A stretch of DNA of 64,000 bases from Arthrobacter sp. D5-1 (GTDB lineage Bacteria > Actinomycetota > Actinomycetes > Actinomycetales > Micrococcaceae): positions 744,001 to 808,000 of the forward strand of contig NZ_CP014571.1 in the NCBI RefSeq assembly GCF_017357425.1. Direction: 5' to 3'. The position numbers and the translations under genes were made by a program. A model generated the notes under the pieces. The model saw nothing but the letters and a program-made list of their open reading frames with translations. It was not told the origin of the DNA and made no database searches. Numbering within the stretch: the first letter of the stretch is position 1; each line of letters opens with the position of its first letter. Below are positions 26,721-35,958 of this stretch, piece by piece.

Positions 26721-26839
26721 GGCAACTCCAGGTTCAAAAGCGGTGGGCGGTGTGCCCTTGAGGCTACCGCTTCAGCGCGGGGGGAGGTGCGCCCGAAAGT
26801 CATCCCTAGCAATGTGACGGCGAACACCCTATGGTTGTA

Positions 26840-26872
26840 GGACGTTCGACGTAGCACGTAACACGAACGTCC
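26840..26872. promoter_or_regulatory. Inverted repeat just upstream of the sialidase gene
   Basis: Perfect 9-bp arms GGACGTTCG (26840-26848) and CGAACGTCC (26864-26872) with a 15-nt spacer that contains two ACGT boxes. It ends 28 nt before the start codon, so it is a candidate operator or 5'-leader hairpin. Confidence 0.45.
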
Positions 26873-26900
26873 CTCGCGCCGATTCGAAAGGACCTTGGAT

Positions 26901-29843
26901 TTGAAATCCATACCCCCTGCACCATCGCTCGCCCGCATCGCAGCCGCCGGCGCACTGAGCCTTGGCCTCCTTGGAGGCCTCGCTCTTCCGGCCACCGCCG
27001 CCCCCCTCCCACCCAACAACCCTGCGACAGCGCCGGGTACCTTCACTGAGGCCAACATCGCGGCTGACCGCACGGCCGCCAACTTTTTCTACCGGATCCC
27101 CGCCCTGACGTATCTGGGCAACAACGTGGTGCTCGCATCATGGGACGGTCGTCCGGGCTCAGCCGCGGATGCTCCGAACCCCAACTCGATAGTCCAACGC
27201 CGCAGTACTGACGGCGGACAGACCTGGGGACCTGTCACCGTTATAGCCGCCGGGCACGTGGGCGACGCCAGCGGTCCCAAATACGGCTACAGCGACCCCT
27301 CCTACGTCTACGACGCCGAGGCCGGCAAGGTCTTCAATTTCTTTGTGTACTCCAAGGACCAGGGCTTCGGCGGCAGCCAGTTCGGTAACAACGATGCCGA
27401 CAGGTCAGTGATTTCCTCGGCGGTCATCGAGTCCTCGGACGGCGGCGTCACCTGGAGCCAGCCGCGGCTTATTACGAATGTCACCAAACCCGGAACCAGC
27501 AAAACCAGCCCGGTGGCCGGCGACGTGCGCTCCAACTTCGCATCCTCGGGCGAGGGCATCCAGCTCAAGTACGGCCCGTACAAGGGCCGCCTCATCCAGC
27601 AGTACGCCGGTGATATCCGCCAGGCAGACGGCACCAACAAGATCCAGGCCTACAGTGTCTACTCCGACGACCATGGGGTGACGTGGAAGAAGGGCGCCAA
27701 CGTCGGTGACCGGATGGACGAGAACAAGACCGTGGAACTCTCCGATGGCCGGGTGCTGCTGAATTCCCGGGACAACGCCAACCAGGGCTACCGTAAAGTG
27801 GCCATTTCCACGGACGGCGGCGCTACCTACGGGCCGGTCACGCAGGACACGGAACTCCCGGATCCCGCCAACAACGGGGCCATTGCACGCATGTTCCCCA
27901 ACGCGGCGCAGGGCTCGGCCGACGCGAAAAAACTCATCTTCACCAACGCGAACTCCAAGACCGGACGTGAAAATGTCTCGGCCCGTGTCTCCTGCGACGA
28001 CGGTGCCACCTGGCCGGGCGTCCGCACCATCCGCTCCGGCTTCTCCGCGTACTCCACGGTCACCCGCTTGGAAGAGGGCAAGTTCGGGGTGCTTTACGAA
28101 GGCAATTACACGGACAACATGCCGTTCGCGAAGTTCGACGACGCCTGGCTGAATTACGCCTGCGCTCCGCTCTCCGTCCAGGCCGTCACCACCGCGCCGG
28201 GGGCCACCCAGCAGGTGCCCGTGACAGTGACCAACCAGGAAGCCACCACACTGTCCGGCGCAACAGCCACCGTCTACACACCCAGCGGATGGTCGGCCAC
28301 CACGGTGCCGGTTCCCGACGTCGCCCCCGGAGCCTCGGTGACCGTCAACGTTGCACTGACGGCACCGGCCAACGCCAGTGGCCCGCAGAATCTCAACGCA
28401 GCATTTACGACGGCGAATGGCCGGGTTTCGCAATTCACCTTCACCGCCACCGTGCCGGTTGCGCCGCAGGTGGGCCTGACGATCACGGGAACGGCACCCA
28501 CCCGGGATGTCGTGGCCAGCCCCTACCAGGTGGGCGACGTCCTCAGCTACTCGCTTAACGTCAAGAGCACGGCGAACGTCACGGCCAATTCAGTACCGGT
28601 TTCCGGGACATTCGACTCCGGCTTCCTGCCACCGTCTGCCCCGAATTGCCGGTTCAACAACCTGGCCCCAGGTGCCAGCTACACCTGCACCACCGCCAAA
28701 CATGTGATCACGGCAGCCGACATCGAGCGTGGCTACTTCGTGCCGGAAGCCAGCTTCAGCATCACAGCCAGCTCGACGCCGTCGCTCACTAAGACGGTGC
28801 CGTTCACCGGCGCTGCCGTCGCTTTGCGCGACGGCCTGCTGACGGCCGGGATCAGCGGGGCGCGTGCCGACGTCGGGCGTGACCTTGCGACCCAGCCGTA
28901 CGCGGCAGGGGACCTGGTCCCGTACACCTTCACGGTGAAGAACACGAGCCCGCTGGTTGAGAAGGTGGTCCCGACCGCCGGTAACTTCAGCCCCTTCCTT
29001 CCGGAGGGGCCGGGCAACTGCCGCTACAGCGTGCTGCCGGCCGGCCAGAGCTACCAGTGCACCACCCCTCGCCACACGGTGACTGCACAGGAAGCTGAGC
29101 AGGGGTTCTTCGTTCCGACAAGCACGTGGGAAGTCAGCTCGGCCGGCCAAACCACCAAGACCATCACGGTGAACGGCGGCGAAGTGGACCTGAAAGTCCG
29201 CGAGCCCAAGCTTGAGGGAACCGTTTCTGCCCAGTGGATCGACACCGATGGTGACCGCTTCGCCAGCGTCGGCGATCCGGTGACGTACACGTACACCGTG
29301 GGCAACGCCGGAAACGTTGCAGTGACCGGACTGGAAGCCCCCGACGCCGGCATCTCTGCAGCCACCCTTGCTGCCGGTGAGACTGTTACCGCCACCCGGG
29401 ACTACGTCTTGACGGCCGTGGACGTTGCTGCAGGCAGCCTGGGCGCAGTCTCTTTTGAGGCGACGGCCCGCAACGGAGCGCTGGAGGCGGCAACGTCGGC
29501 ATCGGGTGATCCCCTCGAGCTGAAGGTCCAGCCGGAAAAGCCCGAAAGCGCTCCCGAACTCAAGGTCCAGGAGCTGGGTACGCCGCCGACCGACTTGGGC
29601 ACCGCAGATAAGTACCGCACGGGCCAAAAGGTAGTGCTGCAGGGTTTGGACCACGGCCAGTGGTACTACGTGTACCTGAACAAGACGGGGCATCGCCTGG
29701 GATGGATCTTCCCCACGACAGGCAACACCGTTGAGTTCATCCTTCCCTCCGATGTGCAAAACGGCCGGGACGACGTCGTAGTCCTGGATCAGGATGGCCT
29801 TCAGGTGTCCTTTGACCGGCTTCAGGTGACGCCGAAGGGCTGA
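26901..29843 (+). CDS. Secreted exo-alpha-sialidase (GH33-like) with C-terminal repeat domains
   Basis: Exported protein of 980 residues. Signal peptide about 1-33 (core LSLGLLGGLALPATA, then APLPP). The six-bladed propeller (about 45-420) has the FYRIPAL motif with the active-site Arg and five Asp-boxes (STDGGQTW, SSDGGVTW, SDDHGVTW, STDGGATY, CDDGATW). After it comes a NEW3-type Ig domain, then repeated ~110-residue beta domains of the form YQVGDVLSYSLNVKS and YAAGDLVPYTFTVKN. It removes terminal sialic acids outside the cell. TTG 26901 has AAAGGA 8 nt upstream. No LPXTG is present, so probably released. No sialate-uptake genes are nearby. Confidence 0.85.
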   Translation: MKSIPPAPSLARIAAAGALSLGLLGGLALPATAAPLPPNNPATAPGTFTEANIAADRTAANFFYRIPALTYLGNNVVLASWDGRPGSAADAPNPNSIVQRRSTDGGQTWGPVTVIAAGHVGDASGPKYGYSDPSYVYDAEAGKVFNFFVYSKDQGFGGSQFGNNDADRSVISSAVIESSDGGVTWSQPRLITNVTKPGTSKTSPVAGDVRSNFASSGEGIQLKYGPYKGRLIQQYAGDIRQADGTNKIQAYSVYSDDHGVTWKKGANVGDRMDENKTVELSDGRVLLNSRDNANQGYRKVAISTDGGATYGPVTQDTELPDPANNGAIARMFPNAAQGSADAKKLIFTNANSKTGRENVSARVSCDDGATWPGVRTIRSGFSAYSTVTRLEEGKFGVLYEGNYTDNMPFAKFDDAWLNYACAPLSVQAVTTAPGATQQVPVTVTNQEATTLSGATATVYTPSGWSATTVPVPDVAPGASVTVNVALTAPANASGPQNLNAAFTTANGRVSQFTFTATVPVAPQVGLTITGTAPTRDVVASPYQVGDVLSYSLNVKSTANVTANSVPVSGTFDSGFLPPSAPNCRFNNLAPGASYTCTTAKHVITAADIERGYFVPEASFSITASSTPSLTKTVPFTGAAVALRDGLLTAGISGARADVGRDLATQPYAAGDLVPYTFTVKNTSPLVEKVVPTAGNFSPFLPEGPGNCRYSVLPAGQSYQCTTPRHTVTAQEAEQGFFVPTSTWEVSSAGQTTKTITVNGGEVDLKVREPKLEGTVSAQWIDTDGDRFASVGDPVTYTYTVGNAGNVAVTGLEAPDAGISAATLAAGETVTATRDYVLTAVDVAAGSLGAVSFEATARNGALEAATSASGDPLELKVQPEKPESAPELKVQELGTPPTDLGTADKYRTGQKVVLQGLDHGQWYYVYLNKTGHRLGWIFPTTGNTVEFILPSDVQNGRDDVVVLDQDGLQVSFDRLQVTPKG

Positions 29844-29861
29844 TCTTTCCCGGCAGGCTCA

Positions 29862-29898
29862 CACAACGGACCGCAGGACATTCCTGCGGTCCGTTGTG
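29862..29898 (+). terminator. Hairpin after the sialidase gene
   Basis: Perfect 17-bp stem (29862-29878 with 29882-29898) with a CAT loop. There is no T-tract, so termination strength is uncertain. Confidence 0.6.
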
Positions 29899-30008
29899 GG
29901 TAGTTCCATGACGAACCGCCACCGCTGTGACAAGACAAAATTCCTGAAATGTGCTGTATGTCATATTCGGCTATCACTAGGTACTCTGTGACTCGGCTGG
30001 TTGCGCGG

Positions 30009-30029
30009 CTTTGACAAGAACTGTCAAAG
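30009..30029. promoter_or_regulatory. Inverted repeat upstream of the subtilisin gene
   Basis: CTTTGACA and TGTCAAAG form perfect 8-bp arms around AGAAC, about 73 nt before the start. The left arm also contains a TTGACA -35-like hexamer, so a protein bound here could block the promoter. Confidence 0.45.
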
Positions 30030-30102
30030 GTTCAACCAACTAAAAGTTGACAGGTCCCGGCGATGGAGCCTGGTCCTCCCTCAGTGAAAGGTGCAACCAC
30101 TC

Positions 30103-33100
30103 GTGAAATCACAAGGAAAGAGCTTCGTCAGAAGCGGGGGGCTTCGAAAGGCCGCGGCACTGGCCGTTGGCTTGCCGTTGCTTCTCTCTTCGATGGCGAT
30201 GCCGGCCCAGGCCGCTCCCACGCCGGAGACGCCCGGGACCGTTGCAGGCGTGGCCAAGAAGAACCTTGACCCCAGTGCCTACAAGGACGGCCGCTACATG
30301 GTTGTCCTGGCGGAAAAGCCTGCAGCAACGTACGACGGCGGCACGGCGGGCCTCGCGCCCACCAAGCCGGAAGAGGGCAAGAAGCTCGACGCCGACAGCG
30401 CCGAGGTGAAGGAATACCAATCGCACCTGCAGCAGAAGCAGCAGGAAGTCGCGAAACAGGAAAACATCACTATCGAGCGTGACTTCACTACCGCCGTCAA
30501 CGGCTTCAGCGCCAATCTGACGGCAGACCAGGCCATCAATCTGGCCAAGGATCCCAAGGTCCTCATGGTGGCACCGGACACCCAGTACGCCCCGGACTAC
30601 TCCACCACCGACTTCCTGAAGCTCAGCGGCCCCAACGGCACCTGGGCCACCCAGTACGGTGGCCAGGACAACGCGGGCAAGGGCACCGTTGTTGGCGTGA
30701 TCGACACCGGCTATACCCCCTCCAACCCGTTCTTCGCGGGTGAGCCCGTTGGCCCGCTGGCAGGCAACCCGCAGGTCGGCGTTCCCTACCGCACGGCAGA
30801 TGGCAAGATCGCCATGCTCAAGGCCGACGGCGATACCTTCGTCGGTGAATGCCAGCCCGGCACCGACACCGGCGCGGACTACGACGGCAGCGCCTGCAAC
30901 TCCAAGGTCCTCAGCACCCACTACTTCGCAGACGCCTTCCTGGAGACTGTTCCCCCGGAAAACCGTGCCCCGGAAGAAGTCATCTCTCCCGTGGACGTGG
31001 ACAGCCACGGCACCCACACAGCCAGCACCGCGGCAGGCAACGCCAACGTCGACGCCGTTGTGGACGGCCGAAGCTTCGGAACCACCAGCGGTATCGCACC
31101 CGCCGCCAAGCTCGCCGTCTACAAGGTCTGCTGGGAAGACACAGATCCTGCCACGGGTGGTTGCTACGGCTCCGCTTCCGTGGACGCGATCGAGCAGGCA
31201 ATCCTGGATGGCGTGGACGTCCTGAACTACTCCATCTCCGGTTCCACCACGTCCACCACGGATCCTGTTTCGCTGGCCTTCCTCTCGGCAGCATCGGCAG
31301 GTATCTTCGTGGCCACCTCGGCAGGCAACTCCGGACCAACCGCCAGCACCGTGAACCACGGAGCCCCCTGGCTGACCACGGTTGCCGCGACCTCGTTCTC
31401 GCAGGAGCTCCAGGGAACCGTTGAGTTTTCCGATGGCAGCAAGTTCCGCGGAGCGAGCATCATGAACCGCGAGGTGAGCGGGGCCGGCGTCGTGCTGTCC
31501 ACCAACGCTGCAAGCGGTGAAGGCAACGCGGCTCTATGTGCTCCGGGCTCCTTGGATCCGGCCAAGGTAGCGGGCAAGGTTGTAGTCTGCGACCGCGGCG
31601 TGGTTGACCGCACCGCCAAGAGCGCCGAAGTACTGCGCGGTGGTGGCGTCGGCATGATCCTGGTGAACCTGACGGATTCGTCGCTGGACACGGACAAGCA
31701 CGTCATCCCCACGGTCCACGTGAACCCGCCGGCAACGCAGACCATCAAGGACAAGGTGACAGCCGACCCGGCCATCACCGTCTCCCTGCTGAACCGGGAC
31801 ACCACTGGCCTGCCCGCCGAAGCACAGCCGCAGATTGCCGGCTTCTCGTCGCGCGGTCCGTTGCTCGCAACCGACTCTGACCTGCTGAAGCCTGACGTGT
31901 CCGCTCCCGGCGTCGCGATCCTCGCTGGTGTCTCGCCGATCGGAACCGGTGGAGACAACTTCGGCTTCCTCTCCGGAACGTCCATGGCCTCACCGCACGT
32001 TGCCGGTTTCGGCGCACTGATCCTGGGCAAGAACCCGCAGTGGTCCCCGGCCACCGTGAAGTCCGCCATGATGACCACCGCCGGACCGGTCAAGCTGGCC
32101 AACGGCGCCGTCAACAAGGACGTCTTCGCCACCGGCGCCGGACAGGTTGACCCCGCAAAGGTGCTCTCGCCCGGCCTCGTGTATGACGCAACCACCGAGG
32201 ACTACCTCAAGTTCATCCAAGGCACGGGCATGGACCTGGGGATGGAAGGGCTTGGCACTACCGCACCACGCGACATGAACGTTCCCTCCTTCGCCCTCGG
32301 CAACCTCGCAGGCAAGATCGAAGTCACCCGAACGCTCACGGCCTTGACCGCGGGAACCTACCGGGCATCAGTCAACGTTCCAGGTGTCAACGTCAAGGTC
32401 ACGCCGTCCGTGCTGACCTTCGGAGCTCCCGGTGAGAAGAAGACCTTCAAGGTCCAGTTCGAAAACAAAAACGCTGAGCTGGGCAAGTTCGCCATGGGTT
32501 CGCTGAGCTGGCAGGGTGCCAACAAGACCGTCACCTCGCCGATCGCCGTCCGGCCGCAGTCCGTCATCGCGGACAAGGCCCTGGCCTTCACGGGAACCGG
32601 CCCCAATGGCTCTGCCACCATCAACATCACTTCCGGCACCAACCTGCCGGTCGGGGTTACGGTTGATGGCCTGTCCAAGGCTGATTCCTCCGCTGTTGAG
32701 CTGGTTCCCGGTCCGTTCGCGGGTGAGACCAATGCCTCCAACTACGTGAAGAAGGTGACCGTTGGCGAGGGCAGTGCCCTGGCTAAATTCTCGGTCATAT
32801 CCTCGAACGAGGCCGCGGACTTCGACATGCTGGTGCTCACCCCGTCCGGCCAGCAGTTGCCGGCCGCAACGGCGTCCGCCAGCGAAACCCTGTCCGTTCC
32901 CAACCCGGCACCGGGCGACTACTACGTGTTCGCCAACCTCTACGCGAGCCCCAACAACCAGGCCACCAAGGCCACTGTTGATGCCGCGGTCCTGGGTGCC
33001 AACCAGGGCAACGCCACCGTGACGCCGAATCCGATCCGCCTGGCCAACGGCAAGACGGGCCAGATTTCGCTGAACTGGAAGAACCTGGAGCCCGGCTCCT

Positions 33101-33279
33101 ACATTGGCCGCCTGACGTTCGCAGGAACCAGTGAGCCGAGCTTCGTCACCGTCCTGGTCAACCCGGGCGGAACCGTAGTGGTTCCGGACGAGGAAGACCC
33201 CAAGAAGGAGAAGAAGGACAAGAAGCACGGCGGCAAGATCCGCGCCGACGAGCCGACGCAGGGCAACAACGCCGGCTGA
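30103..33279 (+). CDS. Secreted subtilisin-like serine protease (S8) with PA domain
   Basis: Exported protease of 1058 residues: signal peptide about 1-38, inhibitor-I9-type propeptide (about 60-165, ending DTQYAPDY), catalytic domain with Asp201 (GVIDTGY), His302 (DSHGTHTAS) and Ser627 (SGTSMASPHVAG), and a protease-associated insert (about 455-560) between His and Ser. Fibronectin-like domains follow, and the end is Lys-rich. It resembles plant/actinobacterial pyrolysin-type subtilases. GTG 30103 has AAAGG about 12 nt upstream. No cell-wall sorting signal is seen. SSI-type inhibitor homologues lie just downstream on the other strand. Confidence 0.9.
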   Translation: MKSQGKSFVRSGGLRKAAALAVGLPLLLSSMAMPAQAAPTPETPGTVAGVAKKNLDPSAYKDGRYMVVLAEKPAATYDGGTAGLAPTKPEEGKKLDADSAEVKEYQSHLQQKQQEVAKQENITIERDFTTAVNGFSANLTADQAINLAKDPKVLMVAPDTQYAPDYSTTDFLKLSGPNGTWATQYGGQDNAGKGTVVGVIDTGYTPSNPFFAGEPVGPLAGNPQVGVPYRTADGKIAMLKADGDTFVGECQPGTDTGADYDGSACNSKVLSTHYFADAFLETVPPENRAPEEVISPVDVDSHGTHTASTAAGNANVDAVVDGRSFGTTSGIAPAAKLAVYKVCWEDTDPATGGCYGSASVDAIEQAILDGVDVLNYSISGSTTSTTDPVSLAFLSAASAGIFVATSAGNSGPTASTVNHGAPWLTTVAATSFSQELQGTVEFSDGSKFRGASIMNREVSGAGVVLSTNAASGEGNAALCAPGSLDPAKVAGKVVVCDRGVVDRTAKSAEVLRGGGVGMILVNLTDSSLDTDKHVIPTVHVNPPATQTIKDKVTADPAITVSLLNRDTTGLPAEAQPQIAGFSSRGPLLATDSDLLKPDVSAPGVAILAGVSPIGTGGDNFGFLSGTSMASPHVAGFGALILGKNPQWSPATVKSAMMTTAGPVKLANGAVNKDVFATGAGQVDPAKVLSPGLVYDATTEDYLKFIQGTGMDLGMEGLGTTAPRDMNVPSFALGNLAGKIEVTRTLTALTAGTYRASVNVPGVNVKVTPSVLTFGAPGEKKTFKVQFENKNAELGKFAMGSLSWQGANKTVTSPIAVRPQSVIADKALAFTGTGPNGSATINITSGTNLPVGVTVDGLSKADSSAVELVPGPFAGETNASNYVKKVTVGEGSALAKFSVISSNEAADFDMLVLTPSGQQLPAATASASETLSVPNPAPGDYYVFANLYASPNNQATKATVDAAVLGANQGNATVTPNPIRLANGKTGQISLNWKNLEPGSYIGRLTFAGTSEPSFVTVLVNPGGTVVVPDEEDPKKEKKDKKHGGKIRADEPTQGNNAG

Positions 33280-33294
33280 ACCTCTGACGGACAC

Positions 33295-33342
33295 GCAAAT
33301 GGGCTGAGGACTCCCGAATTCGGGCGTCCCCAGCCCATTTGC
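33295..33342. terminator. Bidirectional terminator after the protease gene
   Basis: Long interrupted stem: 33295-33318 pairs with 33319-33342 around AATT. The outer 12 bp (GCAAATGGGCTG) are perfect. It lies between convergent genes. Confidence 0.8.
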
Positions 33343-33365
33343 ATGTCGTAGACCGGAAGGGTGGC

Positions 33366-33767
33366 CTAGACAGCTCCCGTCGAGCCTCCGGTGTTCCCCA
33401 GCAACGATGCCAGGGTCTTCCAGCGCGCGATCTCGCAGCCGTCGGTCCTGCTGAACTGGCTGTTAACCTTGCGACCACGGAACCATCCCGTGACGACGGC
33501 TACCTGCGGGCCGCCGTATTGTTGCGTGCAGATCCGGTCCGGCCGGGGTTCCGGGAAGAAGATCTCCTCGCCAAACTGCTCGACGGCGGCAAGCGCCGCC
33601 CGTGCGTCCGGCAAGTTTGAGTCCAGTGAGTCGGGGTCCGGGGAGAGGACACCGGCCACGGACCGGAGGTGGAATTCGTGGCTCTCAGCGCCAGGTGCCT
33701 CAGTCAGCGTGACTGTGAGGTCGACGTCGTACTCGCTGTTGGGTGACTCGCTCGTGGGGGAAACCAT
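33366..33767 (-). CDS. SSI-family (subtilisin inhibitor-like) protein without signal peptide
   Basis: Protein of 133 residues. The C-terminal half matches the Streptomyces subtilisin inhibitor fold: CTQQYGGPQVAVVTG near residue 80, GRKVNSQFSRTDGCEIARW near 97. The second disulfide pair is present, but the first pair of SSI cysteines is absent and there is no signal peptide, so it probably stays in the cytosol. By eye, the reactive-site P1 position is Gln. ATG 33767 is preceded by AAAGG. It is downstream of the glycosylase-family gene on the same strand and convergent with the protease. Confidence 0.75.
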   Translation of the reverse strand: MVSPTSESPNSEYDVDLTVTLTEAPGAESHEFHLRSVAGVLSPDPDSLDSNLPDARAALAAVEQFGEEIFFPEPRPDRICTQQYGGPQVAVVTGWFRGRKVNSQFSRTDGCEIARWKTLASLLGNTGGSTGAV

Positions 33768-33796
33768 AGTGACCTTTCGCTGGTGGCGGCGGGTGC

Positions 33797-34735
33797 TCAG
33801 GCGGCCAATCCACTCAGCTCATGGAGGAGCGGATCTACTGCCTGGAGCACGCGGGTCCGCAGCTCCTGGGATTCGGCCGCGAAAGCCCGCTGGTATTCAA
33901 CGTACTCGGCCTTGCCCTGCGGTGTCTCGATCCTGATGGGTGGGTAGCCCCATTCTTCGAGATCATAGGGGGAGGCCTGCATATCCATGACGCGGATCCT
34001 CCATGAGAGTTCGAAGCAGTCCATCACCAGCTCGCTGGGCAGCGCCGGGGTCAGCTTGTACGCCCACTTGTAGAGGTCCATGTTGGCGTGCAAACAGCCC
34101 GGCTGCTCCATGGTCCGCTGGTTTTCACGGGTGGGTTCGAGCTCGTTCAGGGGAATGGCGTCCGGAGTGTAGAACCGGAACGCGTCGAAATGCGAGCAAC
34201 GGATACGGTTCTCCTCCACCACGGTGTCCGTGCCGTCACCACCAAGTCGCAGTTTCAGGTATTCGTGCCGCAGCTCAAATTTCTCCTGCCGGTACACCAT
34301 GGCCCACTCGTGCAGGCCAAAGCAGCCGAACTGGGCCGGGCGCTTCGCCGTGCCCGCGAGGATGATTCCCGCGAAGCGGACAGCTTCGGAGCGGTCGGCC
34401 AGGAAGCCGCGGCGATCAAAGGTAACCGCCGGCGTTCCCGCCGGCAGCCCGAGTGAGGTGAGCTCGCCGTCGTCGAGCGTTCGGTAGAACTTCCATGTGG
34501 CGCGCGCAAGGGCGCTTGGGCCGCTGAGAACAGTGCCGTCGCCCGGATGCCAGCGCAGCAATTGGCCCGGCTTCTGCGTGTAATAGGTGAACAGGAAATC
34601 CTCAACAGGGTGCTTCCGGCCCGCCGAACGCCTGGCCAGGTAGGGGTCCGCGTAGCGCGCCACCCGGGTGTGATGGGCTGCCTCCAGCCCGAGCCATTGC
34701 TCCTGGGGGAGGTGCCGCAGCCTAGAGTCCGCCAT
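33797..34735 (-). CDS. Protein of the family annotated as 3-methyladenine DNA glycosylase
   Basis: Protein of 312 residues, no signal or membrane segment. It matches an actinobacterial family routinely labelled 3-methyladenine DNA glycosylase: KHPVEDFLFTYYTQKPGQLLRWHPG near residue 41, CFGLHEWAMVYR near 137, EQPGCLHANMDLYKW near 212 and YDLEEWGYPPIRIET near 255. I see no helix-hairpin-helix or catalytic Asp of known AlkA/TAG enzymes, so the label may be wrong. The conserved His, Cys and Trp residues could instead mark another activity. Its start overlaps the end of the upstream SSI-like lipoprotein gene by 14 nt. Confidence 0.7.
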   Translation of the reverse strand: MADSRLRHLPQEQWLGLEAAHHTRVARYADPYLARRSAGRKHPVEDFLFTYYTQKPGQLLRWHPGDGTVLSGPSALARATWKFYRTLDDGELTSLGLPAGTPAVTFDRRGFLADRSEAVRFAGIILAGTAKRPAQFGCFGLHEWAMVYRQEKFELRHEYLKLRLGGDGTDTVVEENRIRCSHFDAFRFYTPDAIPLNELEPTRENQRTMEQPGCLHANMDLYKWAYKLTPALPSELVMDCFELSWRIRVMDMQASPYDLEEWGYPPIRIETPQGKAEYVEYQRAFAAESQELRTRVLQAVDPLLHELSGLAA

Positions 34736-35249
34736 CTGATCCGAGGATGCTCTTTGCGGCGTCCCACAGTGCGATCTGGCAGCCGTCCGTGCGGTTGAAG
34801 GCCGCGGTGACTTCCTTGCCGTCCACGGCGCCGGTCACCTTGGCCGTTGCCGGGCCGCCGTACTGCATGGTGCAGGCCTGGTCCGTTTTGGTAGGGGCAG
34901 GATTCAGGATGGCGGGGTTGTTCTTGATGGACGTGCAGGCTTCGGCGGCTGTTGGATGGTTGCTTTCAGCGGCCGGGACGCCGTCCGCGCAGACGAGCGT
35001 GAAAGTTTGGGGCGCGGCTTCGGGGGATTCCACCAGCGTGATGGAGAGTTCGGCGCTCCCGGTGCCGGTAACTGCTGACGCACTGGGAGTTGCACTGCCG
35101 GGGCTGCTGCTTGGGCTGCTGCTTGAAGGGGACGACGACGGGGCTTGGCTTGCGCTGCCTGTGGTACCTGGGGTTGGGGTGCCTGAGCATGCGGCCAGGC
35201 CGGCGACGGCCAGGACTGCCAACAGGGGCCGAACAAATCGCATGCGCAT
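34722..35249 (-). CDS. SSI-family (subtilisin inhibitor-like) lipoprotein
   Basis: Protein of 175 residues: lipoprotein signal ending LAAC (Cys about 21), a ~40-residue Ser/Pro/Thr linker, then an SSI domain with all four cysteines (LVCADGVP...ACTSI and ACTMQYGGP...DGCQIALWD). By alignment by eye, the P1 residue after the third cysteine is Met, as in Streptomyces SSI. It would be anchored outside the cell, where it could restrain subtilisin-type proteases such as the one encoded 1.4 kb away. ATG 35249 with AGGAG just upstream; ATG 35243 is an alternative. Confidence 0.75.
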   Translation of the reverse strand: MRMRFVRPLLAVLAVAGLAACSGTPTPGTTGSASQAPSSSPSSSSPSSSPGSATPSASAVTGTGSAELSITLVESPEAAPQTFTLVCADGVPAAESNHPTAAEACTSIKNNPAILNPAPTKTDQACTMQYGGPATAKVTGAVDGKEVTAAFNRTDGCQIALWDAAKSILGSDGGL

Positions 35250-35385
35250 GGAATCTCCTAGGTTGCGTCCATTTTACGTGGCACTTGTGGTGCCCGTTTC
35301 TCTGTTCGCTTCAAGAACACCACCGGGGCAGTGCGCTTGGCTAGGGGGCACGCGGGTGGTCTGCCTGGATTGCAGGGTTGGTCCG

Positions 35386-35874
35386 TTAGAGGGAGTTGTC
35401 CCGCTGGGTGGCAGCGATCAGGCCCGTCATTGCCTGGTGCAGCTCGGCTACCTCTTCCCGGCTGAGTTGAAGGCGCTCGCGGATTTCACCGGGGACGGCG
35501 GTGGCCTGCTGGCGGAGGGCGGCGCCTTTTTCCGTCAGGGTGATGGCCAGGGCGCGTTCGTTGCCGGGAACGCGTTCCCGGGTGATGAGTTCGGCTTCCT
35601 CCAAGCGTTTCAGCAGTGGGGAGAGTGTTGCGGGCTCGTGGAGGAGGCTGTCGCTGATGTCCTTCAGCGTACGGGGACTCCGCTCCCAGAGGGCCAGCAT
35701 CACCAGATACTGGGGGTGCGTGAGCCCGAGGCGTTCCAGTACGGGCTTGTAAACGCCCACCACGCTGCGGGAAGCAACAGTGAGGGCGAAGCACAGTTGG
35801 CGTTCCAAAAGGAGGTCGTCGACTTCCTGGGTGCTCTGGTCCGTGGCCGTCAAGGCTGCCTCCTGTGCTTGCAT
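35386..35874 (-). CDS. MarR-family regulator, OhrR-like
   Basis: Regulator of 162 residues with a winged helix (LKDISDSLLHEPATLSPLLKRLEEAELI around residues 70-100). The N-terminal LERQLCFAL carries a single Cys in the position of the peroxide-sensing Cys15 of OhrR, and the following Tyr-containing segment VVGVYKPVLERLGLTHPQYLVML fits too. In OhrR this Cys is oxidised by organic peroxides and the protein leaves DNA. No ohr gene is adjacent. Divergent from a small-protein gene; tandem operators lie between them. Confidence 0.8.
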   Translation of the reverse strand: MQAQEAALTATDQSTQEVDDLLLERQLCFALTVASRSVVGVYKPVLERLGLTHPQYLVMLALWERSPRTLKDISDSLLHEPATLSPLLKRLEEAELITRERVPGNERALAITLTEKGAALRQQATAVPGEIRERLQLSREEVAELHQAMTGLIAATQRDNSL

Positions 35875-35895
35875 CCGCTCGCGTCGATCAATTAG

Positions 35896-35922
35896 TTAGT
35901 GTACTAATGATTAGCGTACTAT
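35896..35922. promoter_or_regulatory. Tandem OhrR/MarR-type operators
   Basis: TTAGTGTACTAA (35896-35907) and TTAGCGTACTAT (35911-35922) are two near-identical dyads 15 bp apart between divergent genes, close to where both promoters must lie. This fits autoregulation by the OhrR-like protein and control of the small-protein gene. Confidence 0.55.
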
Positions 35923-35958
35923 GGACTCATTGAACCGTCTAAAAAGGAGTCGATCCGA

